DNA of 64,000 nucleotides from Picochlorum sp. 'celeri'. Taxonomy: Eukaryota > Chlorophyta > Trebouxiophyceae. The notes under the pieces are model-generated. The model was not told the origin of the DNA, searched no databases, and saw nothing but the letters and a program-made list of their open reading frames with translations. Positions 18,737-28,732 of this stretch are shown one piece after another. Numbering within the stretch: the stretch's first letter is position 1; every line of letters starts with the position of its first letter. The position numbers and the translations under genes were made by a program. Where the stretch lies: positions 965,533 to 1,029,532 of the forward strand of contig JAACMV010000001.1 in NCBI GenBank assembly GCA_010909725.1. The letters run 5' to 3'.

Positions 18737-20611
18737 ATGGTTGGGCTGCCACGTGCCTTGACTCCTTCGTCGAGCGTATCGACCCTGGATTGCCGTCGTC
18801 GTGTATTATTACCTGGACAATATAGATGTATAGATCCAATCGGGAGGCAACGGAGGGCAATGCGTGGCATGGTTGCATTGGCGAGTGACAATGACGAGGC
18901 TGCGTCTGGAGATGATGTCCTCATCGTTCCAAAGGAGAATGTGGTGGTGGATGACACTGATATATTCGATGATGAGCCAGTGGTGTCGTCATCTGTCGAG
19001 GATGAAGAGAAGGGAGCATGCTGCGGGGAAGACACCCCTCCTACCGAGAGTGTGGTTCAACACGAGTTTCATCAGGCTGTCGAATTGCCAGCGGATGAGC
19101 AGCAGGAAAACATAGGCCATGTGTGGAGAATGGGGGCGCTCGGTGTGGTGGCTCTGGGCGGGCTTGCTGGGCTTGGGTTTGTGGGGCATAAAGTGTTCAC
19201 CTCTCAGGCTCCAAAGGTGCAAAAGGCCATGGAGAGCAGGCAGTTGGCGAAGGAGAGTCAGCAGAGGTTGAATGATTTTATGGCTCAGGTGAGGAATCAG
19301 CCTACTGTTGATCTTTCTGCGAAGAATTTGGGGGATGAAGGGTTTTCGTATATTGTGGACTCTCTGTCATTCAACGAGCGGTGCGTTGCCGCAGATTTTT
19401 CAAAGAATGGGATTGGTGAGGCTGGTGCTGCGCAGTTGGCACAAGCGCTGGGATCCAATACATGTCTTCAGAATTTAGTGATGGATACGAATGCATTCGG
19501 AGATGAAGGGGCGACGTCATTGGCTTCTGCGCTGGCTGGAGGGTGCCAGATCAAGACTCTTGGGCTTGGAAGCAATAATATTGGGGATGTCGGAGCAAAA
19601 GCGTTGGCTGAAATGCTGAAGAATAATACAACATTGGAGGCGTTCGAGCTGTGCAGCAATGCGATTGATGTGGATGGGATAACCGGCATTGCAGATGCTT
19701 TGAAGGAGAATACCACATTGAAGAGGCTGAATATCAGCGACAATTATCTTGGAGAAGAGGGGGCAAAGGTCCTGGCCAGTGCATTACGAGAAAACACCAC
19801 GTTGGAAGAGCTCTCTATTAAAGGGAACGAGTTGGGAAATGAAGGTGTGATTGCTATTTGTGAGGCATTGAGTCAGCGACAAGGTGGGAATATCAAGTTG
19901 CTCGAGTTTGCAAACAACAACATAGGGCCTGAAGGGGCAGTTGCTATTTCGGATCTCTTGCGATCTGTCGGGACGCTGGAGACTTTGAATCTCTATATGA
20001 ACGACATTGGTGATTCGGGGGCGTTTAAATTGGCTTCTGCTTTGGATGGTAAAAAGTCAATTGTCACCTTGGATATTGGTGGGAATAATATTGGGGTTGA
20101 TGGAGCCAAAGCGCTTGCGGCAAGTATCAAAGGCAACACATCGCTGAGAACACTCGAGTTGGGGTATAATCCGATTGGTCCAGAGGGAGCAAAGGCGTTT
20201 GCAGACGTTCTCAAGTATGATATGGAAGTAGAGGTGCTCAAGTTGGGATGGTGCAAGCTTGGGGGAGGGGAAGGAGCAAAGGCCATTGCTGACTTGGTCA
20301 TGTTTAATACGACAATTAAGACATTAGACTTGAGAGGGAATGGTTTCGGCGATGATGGGGCGATTTATTTGGCCAGAGGCATGAAGGAACACGAGAATGT
20401 CAACTTTACTGAATTAGATATTGGTTACAACGAAATCAAAGATGATGGTGCCTGCGCATTGGCTCAGTCATTGAAAAACAACCCGGACGGCGCGCCGAAA
20501 GAATTAAAGGTGAATGCAAATTACATCACCAGATTCGGCCAGGTTGCTCTGACAGAGGCCCTCGACATGGTGTATGATATGAGCAAGAGAGAAATGGTCA
20601 TCACCTACTAA
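18737..20611 (+). CDS. Membrane-anchored RNI-type leucine-rich-repeat protein, probably plastid
   Basis: 624 residues. The N-terminus is Arg/Ser-rich and transit-peptide-like, followed by an acidic region and one membrane segment (GALGVVALGGLAGLGFVGHKVF, about 136-157). From about residue 195 come roughly 13 ribonuclease-inhibitor-type repeats of about 28 residues, with the recurring core L.L..N.IG..GA..LA..L. These repeats form a protein-binding horseshoe; no NB-ARC, F-box or kinase domain is present. Partner and role unknown. The stop overlaps the stop of the convergent next gene by 3 bases. Confidence 0.78.
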   Translation: MVGLPRALTPSSSVSTLDCRRRVLLPGQYRCIDPIGRQRRAMRGMVALASDNDEAASGDDVLIVPKENVVVDDTDIFDDEPVVSSSVEDEEKGACCGEDTPPTESVVQHEFHQAVELPADEQQENIGHVWRMGALGVVALGGLAGLGFVGHKVFTSQAPKVQKAMESRQLAKESQQRLNDFMAQVRNQPTVDLSAKNLGDEGFSYIVDSLSFNERCVAADFSKNGIGEAGAAQLAQALGSNTCLQNLVMDTNAFGDEGATSLASALAGGCQIKTLGLGSNNIGDVGAKALAEMLKNNTTLEAFELCSNAIDVDGITGIADALKENTTLKRLNISDNYLGEEGAKVLASALRENTTLEELSIKGNELGNEGVIAICEALSQRQGGNIKLLEFANNNIGPEGAVAISDLLRSVGTLETLNLYMNDIGDSGAFKLASALDGKKSIVTLDIGGNNIGVDGAKALAASIKGNTSLRTLELGYNPIGPEGAKAFADVLKYDMEVEVLKLGWCKLGGGEGAKAIADLVMFNTTIKTLDLRGNGFGDDGAIYLARGMKEHENVNFTELDIGYNEIKDDGACALAQSLKNNPDGAPKELKVNANYITRFGQVALTEALDMVYDMSKREMVITY

Positions 20612-21615
20612 AAGTTCTCAAACCAACGCTGTAATTCACGAGACAAATGACCAATTTGGGGTGCGGCTGCATCCAGATCTGCCTGATAGGCCGACAGCTT
20701 TTTAGTAACATATCGCATCTTCCTCACCAATGTATCATTCTCTGTTACAAGTGCATCCACCTCTGCATGGGAATATCCGCTCGACATATCCCTCTTCTGC
20801 TTTTCCAGCATTTCAATCTTCTTCTTATCGTTTTCCCACTCTTTCTTTTCGACATCCCGTTCCATACGTGAGTATTCCGCCAGAGTCTCCTTCTCAGATG
20901 TCACCATGTGCAGCAAGGCCTGCAGAGACCGGACCTTATTTTGCAGTGCTGCCTCGCGTCTCGTGCTCCCGGCTACGCGATCTGAGGCCTCCTCCAAAGT
21001 CACCTTCATTCGTTCTACTTCGACCAACGTCTCTTCCAGCTTCTTCTCCACCGCCCTCTTCTCCTTGTCCATATCTACAACACAATCCTTCAGCTCCTCC
21101 ACTTCCTTCTCCAAAGCATCCTGAGGTGCCTTACTCTTCACCAACTCCCCTTCCAAGAACTCGATCGTCTCCTCCAACTGTTGAATACGGCTGCTATCAC
21201 CTTCATGTCCAGTATCAGGATCCCCGAGAGGATCGAACGACAAGAGGTCTGGAACCGGAACTGCCCTCCCGCCCCTCTTCACAGCCTCCCCTTTACCTCC
21301 TGTGAATATTTTGGGTGTTCCCTCCTCTGAACTATTGTTTTTATGCCCAGTCATGGGCGTCAGCATTATAAGATCGCCAACCACCTTGTCGCGGGCAGAT
21401 TCAGTTACGTTTCCCTCATTCCCTATATCAGCCAGAGGAGGACGATCCAAACAAAACGACCGGACATCAGGACTATTCTCATTTAATTGATGAACTTTTT
21501 TGGATCTAAAAGGGGTAGGTTTGCGTCCAGACACGGGCTTTGCAGTGGCATTCTCATTCGGAGTCACGTTGCCAATATCGCTCTCCCAAGGACTCAAGGG
21601 TACTTCAATCTTCAT
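20608..21615 (-). CDS. Coiled-coil protein of unknown function
   Basis: 335 residues, ATG at 21615. The first 130 residues are Ser/Pro/Thr-rich and probably disordered, with basic patches (GRKPTPFRSKK). From about residue 143 to 330 the sequence is a near-continuous heptad coiled coil (IQQLEETIEFLEGELV, LEKEVEELKDCVVDMDKEKRAVEKKLEETLVEVERM). The tail ends LSRELQRWFENF. Such architecture fits a microtubule-, centrosome- or kinetochore-associated protein, but nothing identifies which. Its stop codon (TAG, 20608-20610 reversed) lies across the stop of the LRR gene. Confidence 0.65.
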   Translation of the reverse strand: MKIEVPLSPWESDIGNVTPNENATAKPVSGRKPTPFRSKKVHQLNENSPDVRSFCLDRPPLADIGNEGNVTESARDKVVGDLIMLTPMTGHKNNSSEEGTPKIFTGGKGEAVKRGGRAVPVPDLLSFDPLGDPDTGHEGDSSRIQQLEETIEFLEGELVKSKAPQDALEKEVEELKDCVVDMDKEKRAVEKKLEETLVEVERMKVTLEEASDRVAGSTRREAALQNKVRSLQALLHMVTSEKETLAEYSRMERDVEKKEWENDKKKIEMLEKQKRDMSSGYSHAEVDALVTENDTLVRKMRYVTKKLSAYQADLDAAAPQIGHLSRELQRWFENF

Positions 21616-21650
21616 CTTTCTTTTTTATTGAAACAGATTTTGATACATTA

Positions 21651-23068
21651 TTAGGGTGCCATGGCTTGGAAGCCGAGGGCTTTCATGGCCGATTGGAAAT
21701 CTTCTGGGAGAGGGGCTTCCACCTGGAATGCATCATTGTCATGTGATGGATGCTTCAGCGACAATTTTGCAGCATGGAGTGCATGTCTACTGATACATGG
21801 TCCAGTGATACCATAGAGATCATCTCCGAGGATGCAGTGACCGAGATGAGCGAGGTGAACACGGATCTGGTGTGTCTTTCCTGTCCTTGGACGACACTCT
21901 ATCAGGGAACATGTTCTGCATGATCTATAACGCTGTTCTGTTTCTGGATCTATGCACGGTGAAGATTTGTAGGAGCTAAAATCGGCATGCTGTGACGAGG
22001 CAAGGACTTTGAAATCCGTGACAGCTGGTTTGCCATCCTCTGTGACTGCTCTGGCAACCCTGCAAGGAGACAATCAAGGCATGAATTTTGAGCAAGATAT
22101 CCCTCCATCGCATATATGAATATGTATACATACTTTTCAATGGCACTCTCTCCGATGGGAGCATCGACTGTCGTTGTCGTCCAGTCGGGAGTGCCCAGGA
22201 CCAGGGCCAGGTATGTCTTTTGGGGGATTTTCTCTCTGAATTGCTTGTGGAGTAGCGACGCTGCCTTGCTGCTTTTGGCGAAAATCACGACACCTGTCGT
22301 GTTCATGTCGAGTCTATGCACGACGAGCGGCTCTATTCCCATGTTTCCAATTACTCTGTTGACCAGGCTTCCTCCAGTGTATCTGTGCTTGGGAGCAGTG
22401 ATGACAAAAGGGGGTTTATTGAGGCCAATAATATGCTCATCGTCATATATAACATCAATAGGATCGTAATCTGCTGCCAATGGAATGGCCTTCATAGCAG
22501 ATTTGAGCAGCTTTTGGGCCCGAGATACATCTATTGCTCCTATAGCCCGAGCAATTTCCTCTGGGCCTTGCCGAATGGGATTATCATCCTCGTCCCGTTG
22601 TCTAAACGCAATATCCAACTGCACAAACATACAAATACAGTCACGCATAGTCAAACGATATCACCACTGCAAATCACGCACTGCTTTCTTATGAAGCTCT
22701 AATTCCTTTGCTTTTGCAGCTCTCAGCCATTCCTCGACATCCCGCTCACTTTCAAAATGTGCGGTCCCATCTGCGCTATGAGTGTGCTTGCTTATCATGA
22801 GAAGGTCTGGGCAACATCTATGTATGTGCTTTCTGAAAACTGAATGTCGAAAGCTCTTTTGTCCGCAAGAGGGGCATGTCTTGGGACTTGAGAACCGCTC
22901 AAACTCGGCCTCATTTGCACTTTTCATCGACACATCGGCCATGGTTGTATATGTATTGATGCCAGATGTCCAATGAATCCTTGATACTGAGAAATACTGA
23001 TTAAAATACTGATGGGTACGTCTGTATAAAGCCTGAACTGAACTCTGGAGCCGCAGCTTGGGCAACAT
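21651..23068 (-). CDS. RluA-family pseudouridine synthase fused to a zinc-finger-like N-terminus (three exons)
   Basis: Exons 22668-23068, 22134-22601 and 21651-22059 (introns 66 and 74 nt) join in frame to 425 residues. Exon 1 gives a mitochondrial-type Arg-rich leader, then CPSCGQKSFRHSVFRKHIHRC, a C2-H-C/C2H2-like zinc-binding segment, and a charged helix. Exons 2-3 are an RluA pseudouridine synthase: the catalytic HRLDMNTTGVVIFAK with its Asp, LNKPPFVITAP upstream, and RTGKTHQIRVHLAHLGHCILGDDLYG downstream. Target is probably organelle rRNA or tRNA. The first junction uses an unusual GTGGTG donor; a GTGATA donor 3 nt downstream leaves the frames unmatched. The zinc finger could therefore be checked by cDNA. 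Confidence 0.78.
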
Positions 23069-23129
23069 GATACATTGATACACCAATGGAATAAATAAAT
23101 ATGAAATATGAAATTAAAAGATGATGGAT

Positions 23130-24065
23130 CTATGTGAATCGCTGCATTTCGACGATGAACTTGCCTTTGCTCGTGGTGGAAATGCTGCTGATTTCTACTC
23201 TTCCCTTTCTGGTGGCACTAATCATATCTCCTTCGCACACCTCAAGGCTGGGCTTCTTACACGTCTTCCAGTTTACTCGAACATCTCCAGCCTTGATCAT
23301 GTCGGCCAATTTGTTTCGTGACATTCGAAACCCAGCAGAGGCAATTGCATCGAGTCGACATGAGGCTTCAACACTCTGCATCTCCTTCACCCTTGCCTCG
23401 GGAACTCGCAACTGCTCTGGTACATGTATTCTCTCTGTTTTTACCGAGACTGTCCTCACTTGGGTCAATGTAGCTTCGAGATGCTCGACTATTGAGGGTG
23501 TACAGATAATCTGTGCTCCTGTATCACCTTGAACCAGAATGTCCCCAATGACAGCCCTTTCGATACCAGTCCCCAAACAGGCCCCTAAAAAGTCTGGATG
23601 AGATGCAGAATCAAACAAAAAGTTACCTTTCACTTGAACCGCTGCAATGACGTCGTCAGACAGCTCGGTAACATCCCCAACCAAAACTTCCTCGCGTCCA
23701 ACAATGATTCTTTGCCGTTCAGCTCTGGTATAGCCTCCCCAGGCAATACCTCTAATCTCAGACATTCGATTCAATGCTGTCATTGCATCGGCAATCACTG
23801 CAGGAGAATAAAAACTGGAAATTTCGGAACCCCAGGACTCCTGTGACCTCTGAGCAAGCTCGAGAATCCTTGCGACCTCTTCCTTGTGCTCAGGATCAAT
23901 GCCAGCCATTAAGTTGCTATTTTTACCTTCAACAAGAGCTTTTCTGGCAGCACAGGATACAGAAAACCTCGAGGCATGCCGAGCACAACTACTAAACATG
24001 CGTGGTTGAGGTATTGGGTACCCATGATGAAGAACTGGCTGCATACTCCTGATCAATCGCAGCAT
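23130..24065 (-). CDS. Plastid S4-domain RNA-binding protein (PSII-S4/YlmH type)
   Basis: 311 residues, ATG at 24065. A Ser/Arg-rich leader of about 50 residues with SVSCAARKA resembles a plastid transit peptide. The body matches YlmH/slr1646-type proteins: LNRMSEIRGIAWGGYTRAERQRIIV, DFLGACLGTGIERAVIGDI, GAQIICTPSIVEHLEATLTQV. The C-terminal S4 domain carries LDAIASAGFRMSRNKLADMIKAGDVRVNWK. Cyanobacterial and plant members are annotated as photosystem II S4 proteins; YlmH in Bacillus binds ribosomes in quality control. Here a role on plastid ribosomes or in division is likely but unproven. Confidence 0.85.
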   Translation of the reverse strand: MLRLIRSMQPVLHHGYPIPQPRMFSSCARHASRFSVSCAARKALVEGKNSNLMAGIDPEHKEEVARILELAQRSQESWGSEISSFYSPAVIADAMTALNRMSEIRGIAWGGYTRAERQRIIVGREEVLVGDVTELSDDVIAAVQVKGNFLFDSASHPDFLGACLGTGIERAVIGDILVQGDTGAQIICTPSIVEHLEATLTQVRTVSVKTERIHVPEQLRVPEARVKEMQSVEASCRLDAIASAGFRMSRNKLADMIKAGDVRVNWKTCKKPSLEVCEGDMISATRKGRVEISSISTTSKGKFIVEMQRFT

Positions 24066-24317
24066 GAAATTTTAAATGTACTGTAAAAACCTCCAAATCT
24101 TTCTTGCATCGTTCAAGGTCTCAATCCTGGTATGAACTACATTGCTGATCCGGCATTTCCGAGAATTTGAATATTGAAACGACCCCATCTTGAGGCTACC
24201 AATTCATTTCCATGCGTGCATAGGCTGTTGTGTTTCTTTATTTTAAAGCATTGGCTACTACCAGAAATGACATGTTTGTATCTTGCTGTGGGGTGACGTG
24301 CGTGGAACATTCGTCAC

Positions 24318-27079
24318 ATGAAAAGGCAAGCAGCAGAGCCCTCTTCTGCCGAGAAGAAGGAGCCTGAAGATTACCATTTCTTTGGAGACCACCTGAAAAC
24401 GTCTGAGTCTCATGGTAAAGCGAATCATTCGTCCAGGGTGGGGGCAGTGGGAAAAGCGTTGCCAGTGTGGAAACAGGTAGGAAGTTGTTTGCTCAGTACC
24501 CTCTTTCTATTCTCGTCTGGTGGTGGTCGGAGTTGGAGTATTATAAACAATATCATGTTTCGCAGGAAGTGACGGATCGTCAGGGGCGAAAAAGGTTTCA
24601 CGGAGCGTTTGAAGGAGGCTGGAGTGCTGGATACTGGAATACTGTTGGTTCTGCAGAGGGATGGGAGCCTGCAACATTCAAATCATCGAGGGACGATAGG
24701 ACGAAGGCCCAGGCACAGTCTATCGAACAATTTCTAGATGATGATGAGTTGGAAGAGTACAACAGGACGACATTGGAGACCAGGGCACAGTATGATACCT
24801 TTGGCCGGGCTGCCAAGGAGGAAGAATCCCGGAGGATGGAGCAGCAGGAATCTGGGAGTATTCCTCTCCTTGTTCCAGATATAATGATAACCCCTGTATC
24901 AGAGGGAGTAGGTGTACGATTATTACTCCGGATGGGATGGAGGCAAGGGAAGGGTCTCGAGGCAAAGGATGAGCAGGAAGCACAACGTTTGATGCAGGGG
25001 GCCACAAGCCTCCAGGACATTCAACATTTGAAAGGATTATTACGGGTTGAAAATGTTAGCGTTAGAAAAATAGAAGCAAAATCAGATACATTTGGGCTGG
25101 GATACGATCCGTTTCAAGGTGCAGAGGAGTTTCGGCATGCAAAGCAGAGAGGTGAACAGTCTTCACAGCGGTCTGGAAGAGGTAGGCGAGGAAGAGGTGT
25201 CGCATTTGGTACCGGCGTATTGGATGAAGACGATGCACTTGGCACGATGGAAGATTATGTGTCGACGGATGCAATGCACCAAGTAGAAGGAATTGGAGGC
25301 TTGGATGCATCAGGTATGCCTCTTTCCAGGCATCAAGGATTGCTGAGAGAGAAGCTTGGGGACACGTTGGCGTTGGAAGGGTATTCTTTTGAAGTCCAAG
25401 ATGACGATATTGACCTGGAGTCAATCACGGGAAAGCATCGTGCAAAGGCCATTGAGGGGAAGGCATCACTGCCCCTGATATCCCACCCATCATCTGAGAG
25501 ATCTCGCAGAGGATGTATTTCAGGCTTTGTGTCTTCTGTGGAGTCGAATGAAAGGGATATTTTACATCCAACATTTTATCCAAGTCCTAAGGTCGATAGC
25601 GCATACATTCCGAAGACTCCTACGTCCCTTGTGCAAAAGAGCTCTTTGAGGCATGTTTGGGGTGATACTCCAGTGGAAGCACCTCCGATCGTTCCACAAG
25701 GCCGGGAAAAACTTCTGATTGATCAAGTAGCTCTTCAAGTTGCTCGCTCAGGACCTGAATTTGAGAATATTGCGTCGTCTAAGAAATCGGAAACGGAGCA
25801 GTACAGTTTCATTTTGCCAGAGAACCAGTATCACAAGTATTATGTTTGGAGCGTGCAAAAATACTTCAGAATGATTCACCCAGAGCATTTGAGATCATCC
25901 ACATACAAAAATAAGCTAGATAGTGAACAACGGGGTGCAATTTTAGGAGAAGAAAGTCTAACAAGAATTGTATCTTCATCTGAGGATTTTTCTCGCCAAA
26001 GGCAAATGCAAGCAATGAGCAAGAGGCCAAGTCTGGAAGATGCGCTTAAAAACATTCCTGAGAAGGACAGAAAAAAGTTTCAAGAGCGAATGGCATCTAC
26101 GTTTGTAAAGGCAAGCGAGAAAGAGTCAGCAACGCACCTGAAACCAGGGTTGACTCCAGGTATCCCTCGGCAAACTCAAGGTACACAGGAGAGTATACAG
26201 AAACCCACCACTAGAAAGGTTGTGACCGTTTTTGATCTAAGCAGACCATCATCTGGAACATCTGTGGTTCCTGAAGACAAAATAACAGAGGCCAAAAAGG
26301 CGGCCAGCAGTGGCATACCAGTCCGCCGTGTAGATGAGTGGATCCCAGAACCTCTGCTATGCAAAAGGCTCGGTGTGGAAAACCCATTTCTGAATAGAAA
26401 GCCAACCAGCGATCCCGTCAAGACAAAATTTAAAAGCGACGAATTGACGCTATCCGCCAACGTGACGCACAATGCAGAGCCAGAAAGCAAGCCAGCACAT
26501 GACGATGCTGTAGCTGCTGCGCAGGAATTCTTAGACTCTCTCATATCTGATCAGCCAGCTGCCACGAATGGAAATCAACAGGGAGGCTCTCCTATCGTTG
26601 CACCAGACATTATGCCTTCTGAGAAGCCGCTTGACTTGTTTCAGGCTATTTTTGAAGACACATCTTCTGATGAGGAGGAAGAAAAATGTGATGCAACGGA
26701 AATCATTCCCACCAATCTTGAGAATGCGTTCAAACCTTCCATTGACAGTTCCGAACACAGACCTACCATGTCGCCCTCAACCGATTTTGGTTTTCAAAAA
26801 TTTCACAAGGAAAAATCTCGGCACGAGCGAGGACGTTCGAGAGAGAACGCACAACAAAAACCAGAAACTGATGAAAGACATCGTCTGAAAGCACCTTCAC
26901 AGGACAAGCATGATGATGATCATCATCATGATGACGACGATGCACGTATCAAGGAAGCCATTCGCATAGTAAAGGAGGCCAAAGAACGTAGACGAAAGAA
27001 GAAGCGCCACTCAAGACATCGTTCCAGGTCAAAAGAACGTCGGTCCAGGCACCACAAATCACGCAGGCATCATCATTGA
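24318..27079 (+). CDS. GPATCH1-type G-patch splicing protein (two exons)
   Basis: Exons 24318-24476 and 24566-27079 (intron 89 nt) give 890 residues. The splice junction restores the DUF1604 signature: ALPVWKQ joined to EVTDRQGRKRFHGAFEGGWSAGYWNTVGS. The G-patch reads GVGVRLLLRMGWRQGKGL (about 165-182). DFSRQRQMQ and DRKKFQERM motifs follow, then an acidic middle and a C-terminal RS/HR-rich tail (RHRSRSKERRSRHHKSRR). GPATCH1 is a component of the catalytic spliceosome that activates a DEAH helicase (DHX35). Convergent with the MADS-box gene, 53 bp between stops. Confidence 0.9.
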
Positions 27080-27132
27080 TCACTATTTATTATACATACC
27101 AGAATCATACGATATACGGGAATGAATTATTT

Positions 27133-28050
27133 TTAAGAATCAGTGCGTGGACGCACATCTGGCCCCAGAAGAGGAATGGGATCAACAGACGGAGGCAAGG
27201 GTTTCTGCTTCCTGTTCAATGGTGTCCCAACACCAATGTGCCCTCGGGGATCAGCCCCGAGCCGAGTTGGACTTTTATCGTCATGCGCCTTTTTCTTTTC
27301 ATCCGCCGTCTGAACTGATTGCTGATCCCTAGAAAAATCCACTTTACTCAACCTATGCTTTTTCTGAACACTGTCTTGCACCTCTGTGAGGCGCCTCTTT
27401 CCATGCGTTGGTTCCCCATCCCCAGACTCCCCCTGCCTCTTCTCCGAAGAATTCGACACTGTGCCAGATCTGTCCATCTCATTTCCCTCCTCCAGAGTCT
27501 CGTCAGTATCAGTGCCAGTCCCCTTGTCTTCATCACCATCACCCAGATTCTCATCACGCCCTGGCTCCTCTTTTACTGTCGAGCCTCGCATGGCCAGAAT
27601 AGCCTCAATCATCTCCCCCGCATCTTCCAAGTCGTCCTCGACTTTCTTCACATTCTTCTTCTGGGCTGCTTTCTTCTTTTGCTTCTGCTTCTGCTTCTTC
27701 TGCACCCCCTCATCCTCCTGCGGCATGAGCAACCCAACACCCTCTCCCCCCGCACTCACCAGCTTTTTCTGAATAGACTCCATATTATGAATCTCGTGAG
27801 GACTAGAGCATAGTCTACTGTACGCTCTCAAAATCTTCTTCATTGGAGCTGTTGAAAACTGAGACAACTCCCCATCAGGACTGAGCACAATGATGCTAAT
27901 CTCACAATCAGTAATTGCACTCAATTCTGCCGCCCTCCTGTACAAGGCATTCTTCCTGTGCACAAAAACAGAATCATAATTCGAGCTCAACGACGACTGC
28001 ACATCCCTCGGTCGCCGATTCCCCGCCGCTCTCCTGGTACTTGTTCTCAT
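27133..28050 (-). CDS. Divergent MADS-box transcription factor
   Basis: About 305 residues from the ATG at 28050. Residues 24-75 hold a MADS box whose C-terminal part is recognisable: FVHRKNALYRRAAELSAITDCEISIIVLSPDGELSQFST against the family F.KR..GL.KKA.ELS.LCDAE....F...G.L..F. The usual N-terminal arm is replaced by MRTSTRRAAGNRRP. No K-box; the rest is Lys/Glu-rich and low-complexity with KKHRLSK. Upstream sequence contains an apparent 3' splice site (TTGACTTTTGTGTGCAG ending at 28059), so a 5' exon probably exists. A 91-codon ORF (28360 to about 28099) would join in frame but looks unlike a MADS N-terminus, so I start at the ATG. Confidence 0.65.
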   Translation of the reverse strand: MRTSTRRAAGNRRPRDVQSSLSSNYDSVFVHRKNALYRRAAELSAITDCEISIIVLSPDGELSQFSTAPMKKILRAYSRLCSSPHEIHNMESIQKKLVSAGGEGVGLLMPQEDEGVQKKQKQKQKKKAAQKKNVKKVEDDLEDAGEMIEAILAMRGSTVKEEPGRDENLGDGDEDKGTGTDTDETLEEGNEMDRSGTVSNSSEKRQGESGDGEPTHGKRRLTEVQDSVQKKHRLSKVDFSRDQQSVQTADEKKKAHDDKSPTRLGADPRGHIGVGTPLNRKQKPLPPSVDPIPLLGPDVRPRTDS

Positions 28051-28732
28051 AGCGTCTCCTGCACACAAAAGTCAACACCATCCGTCAGAACACAGTACCA
28101 CCGAACCCCCCAAGTATAACCCTGGATTCCAACCAAAATCCCCTACACCCAGCCCCCAATAGCCAACCTGTCGAGTCAACAGCGTCCGAGCAGCGAAATT
28201 CGACCACCGCAGAATTCCCAGATTCACCGATACGCTCGTTCACCGTGGAATCGTAAGTATCCAATGAATAATTAAATACAATTCCCAGTGGTGCATAATT
28301 GTAACAATCAACAGTGGTCACCGTGCTGTGGAGTTTGTCCCGCGTTCGTCGGTCAATCATCGCTCAGTCGACCCTCGGCAAGCACACGGTCGGTCCACCT
28401 AGGTACAACATATGCAACCAAAATCACCCAATTATGAACTTACTTTACTGCTTTACCACAAAGATATAATCTTTGATTTGATTTTAAACACTGGAGGAGT
28501 TGTTCGAGGCTGTTATGGGATTTGCTGCGTCAATATTTTGGTAGATTAGATGATCCCATTCAAAGGATGGGTTGATCGAAGATATTGAATAGCATAGATA
28601 GGGCGCTTTATGGTTCCACCCATGGGAGGGTTCATTACATTGGGACTCATTCTGTTACATTGATTCAAATATTCTTGAACATTGGGTCATTGCATGGGTT
28701 GCTGATACCCGTATTCAAGACATTTGACAAGA
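28051..28732. other. Divergent intergenic region, MADS gene / plastid coiled-coil gene
   Basis: 682 bases. The MADS-proximal part may hold a 5' exon (minus strand, ATG at 28360, 91 codons) and a 40-nt intron at 28059-28098; this is weakly supported. The distal half (28361-28732) is AT-rich near 28430-28490 and shows no recognisable gene. Confidence 0.45.

Noticed and set aside
20730..21305. 191-codon plus-strand ORF
   Set aside because: Mirror of the coiled-coil gene on the minus strand, with Ser/Pro-rich composition typical of antisense coiled-coil codons.
22619..22664. 46-nt intron (GTGATA donor) in the RluA gene
   Set aside because: Phases of the two exons do not match; the 66-nt alternative does.
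28085..28360. 91-codon minus-strand ORF as a gene of its own or as the MADS N-terminus
   Set aside because: No homology recognised and it would need a 40-nt intron; kept only as a note.
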